Made by a program: the position numbers and the translations under genes. Below are positions 40,300 to 40,449 of a DNA stretch of 40,449 nt, piece after piece. The notes below the pieces were generated by a model. The model was not told the DNA's origin. It worked only from the letters and a program-made list of their open reading frames with translations, and did no database searches. Source of the DNA: Neisseria bergeri (GTDB lineage Bacteria > Pseudomonadota > Gammaproteobacteria > Burkholderiales > Neisseriaceae); assembly GCA_003044455.1 (NCBI GenBank), contig POWY01000014.1:1-40449 (forward strand), written 5' to 3'. Position 1 is the first letter of the stretch. Each line of letters opens with the position of its first letter.

Positions 40300-40449
40300 C
40301 TATTTTTTAGCCGCGGGCGTTGCCGGTTTGGCGGGGGCTTTGGGTGCGGGCGCGCCGACCGAAGCCTGGTCCTTCAGCTTCGCCAGCACCGCCGGGCCGA
40401 TGCCCTTCACCTTCGTCAACTCGTCCACAGACTTGAACGCACCGTTTTG
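40300..40449 (-). CDS. comE: ComE-type competence DNA-binding protein, C-terminal part (partial)
   Basis: The minus strand translates to the last 49 residues of a ComEA-like protein: QNGAFKSVDELTKVKGIGPAVLAKLKDQ, a helix-hairpin-helix motif (GIGP) that binds DNA without sequence preference, then a low-complexity tail rich in Ala, Pro and Lys ending AAKK. The 5' part is beyond the right edge. In pathogenic Neisseria the ComE protein is periplasmic, has a signal peptide (outside the window) and helps pull in transforming DNA; several comE copies occur next to rRNA operons, so one may lie just beyond the window. Confidence 0.9.
   Translation of the reverse strand, partial: QNGAFKSVDELTKVKGIGPAVLAKLKDQASVGAPAPKAPAKPATPAAKK

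Overview
The window is chromosomal DNA of a Neisseria close to N. meningitidis, N. gonorrhoeae or N. lactamica. The evidence is the 12-base DNA uptake sequence (DUS) ATGCCGTCTGAA, which recurs throughout and is often paired head to head as transcription terminators, together with three Correia repeat elements and a gene order typical of the genus (tRNA-tuf, rsmD, topA-smg-dprA-ntrX-ntrY-rsmB-fmt-def, pyrBI, pyk, a FadL porin, gltS, tex, galE-rfbBAC, dnaJ, comE). The species cannot be fixed from the sequence alone. No capsule genes lie between tex and galE, which matches gonococci, N. lactamica or a capsule-null (cnl) meningococcus.

Left part (1-8.6 kb): the 5' end of tuf, preceded on the minus strand by tRNA-Tyr, tRNA-Gly and tRNA-Thr and a strong promoter. 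Then come an 8Fe ferredoxin, rsmD and a small XRE-type regulator. Divergent from the regulator is a strongly AT-rich, DUS-free plus-strand cassette of three genes (2073-4461): a HAD phosphatase, a phosphoribosyltransferase-like protein and a DprA/SLOG-like protein. It sits between ordinary housekeeping genes and is the best candidate here for an under-described system, possibly a nucleotide-based conflict or defence module. topA, smg and the true dprA follow on the minus strand.

Middle part (8.6-21 kb): a minus-strand block of ntrX, ntrY, a DUF4390 gene, rsmB, fmt and def. NtrX has lost the Walker A and GAFTGA motifs of a sigma-54 activator. A plus-strand LysM protein follows, then a membrane protein and pyrBI with a terminator-like hairpin directly before pyrB (a likely attenuator). 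After these come a DUF3579-GNAT fusion with an overlapping 41-residue lipoprotein gene and a small membrane protein whose start codon abuts a Correia element.

Right part (21-40.4 kb): pyk; a FadL/OmpP1-type porin; a phase-variable gene of unknown function with a 14-base C tract that is out of frame (OFF) here; a 65-residue protein; an LprI-like lipoprotein; gltS; a small cysteine-rich exported protein; and tex. galE, rfbB, rfbA and rfbC supply UDP-galactose and all but the last step of dTDP-rhamnose synthesis, with no rfbD in view. An OPT-family transporter, dnaJ and the 3' end of comE close the window. Two identical 155-base Correia elements lie 5.4 kb apart, and a REP2-like repeat precedes both galE and the phase-variable gene.
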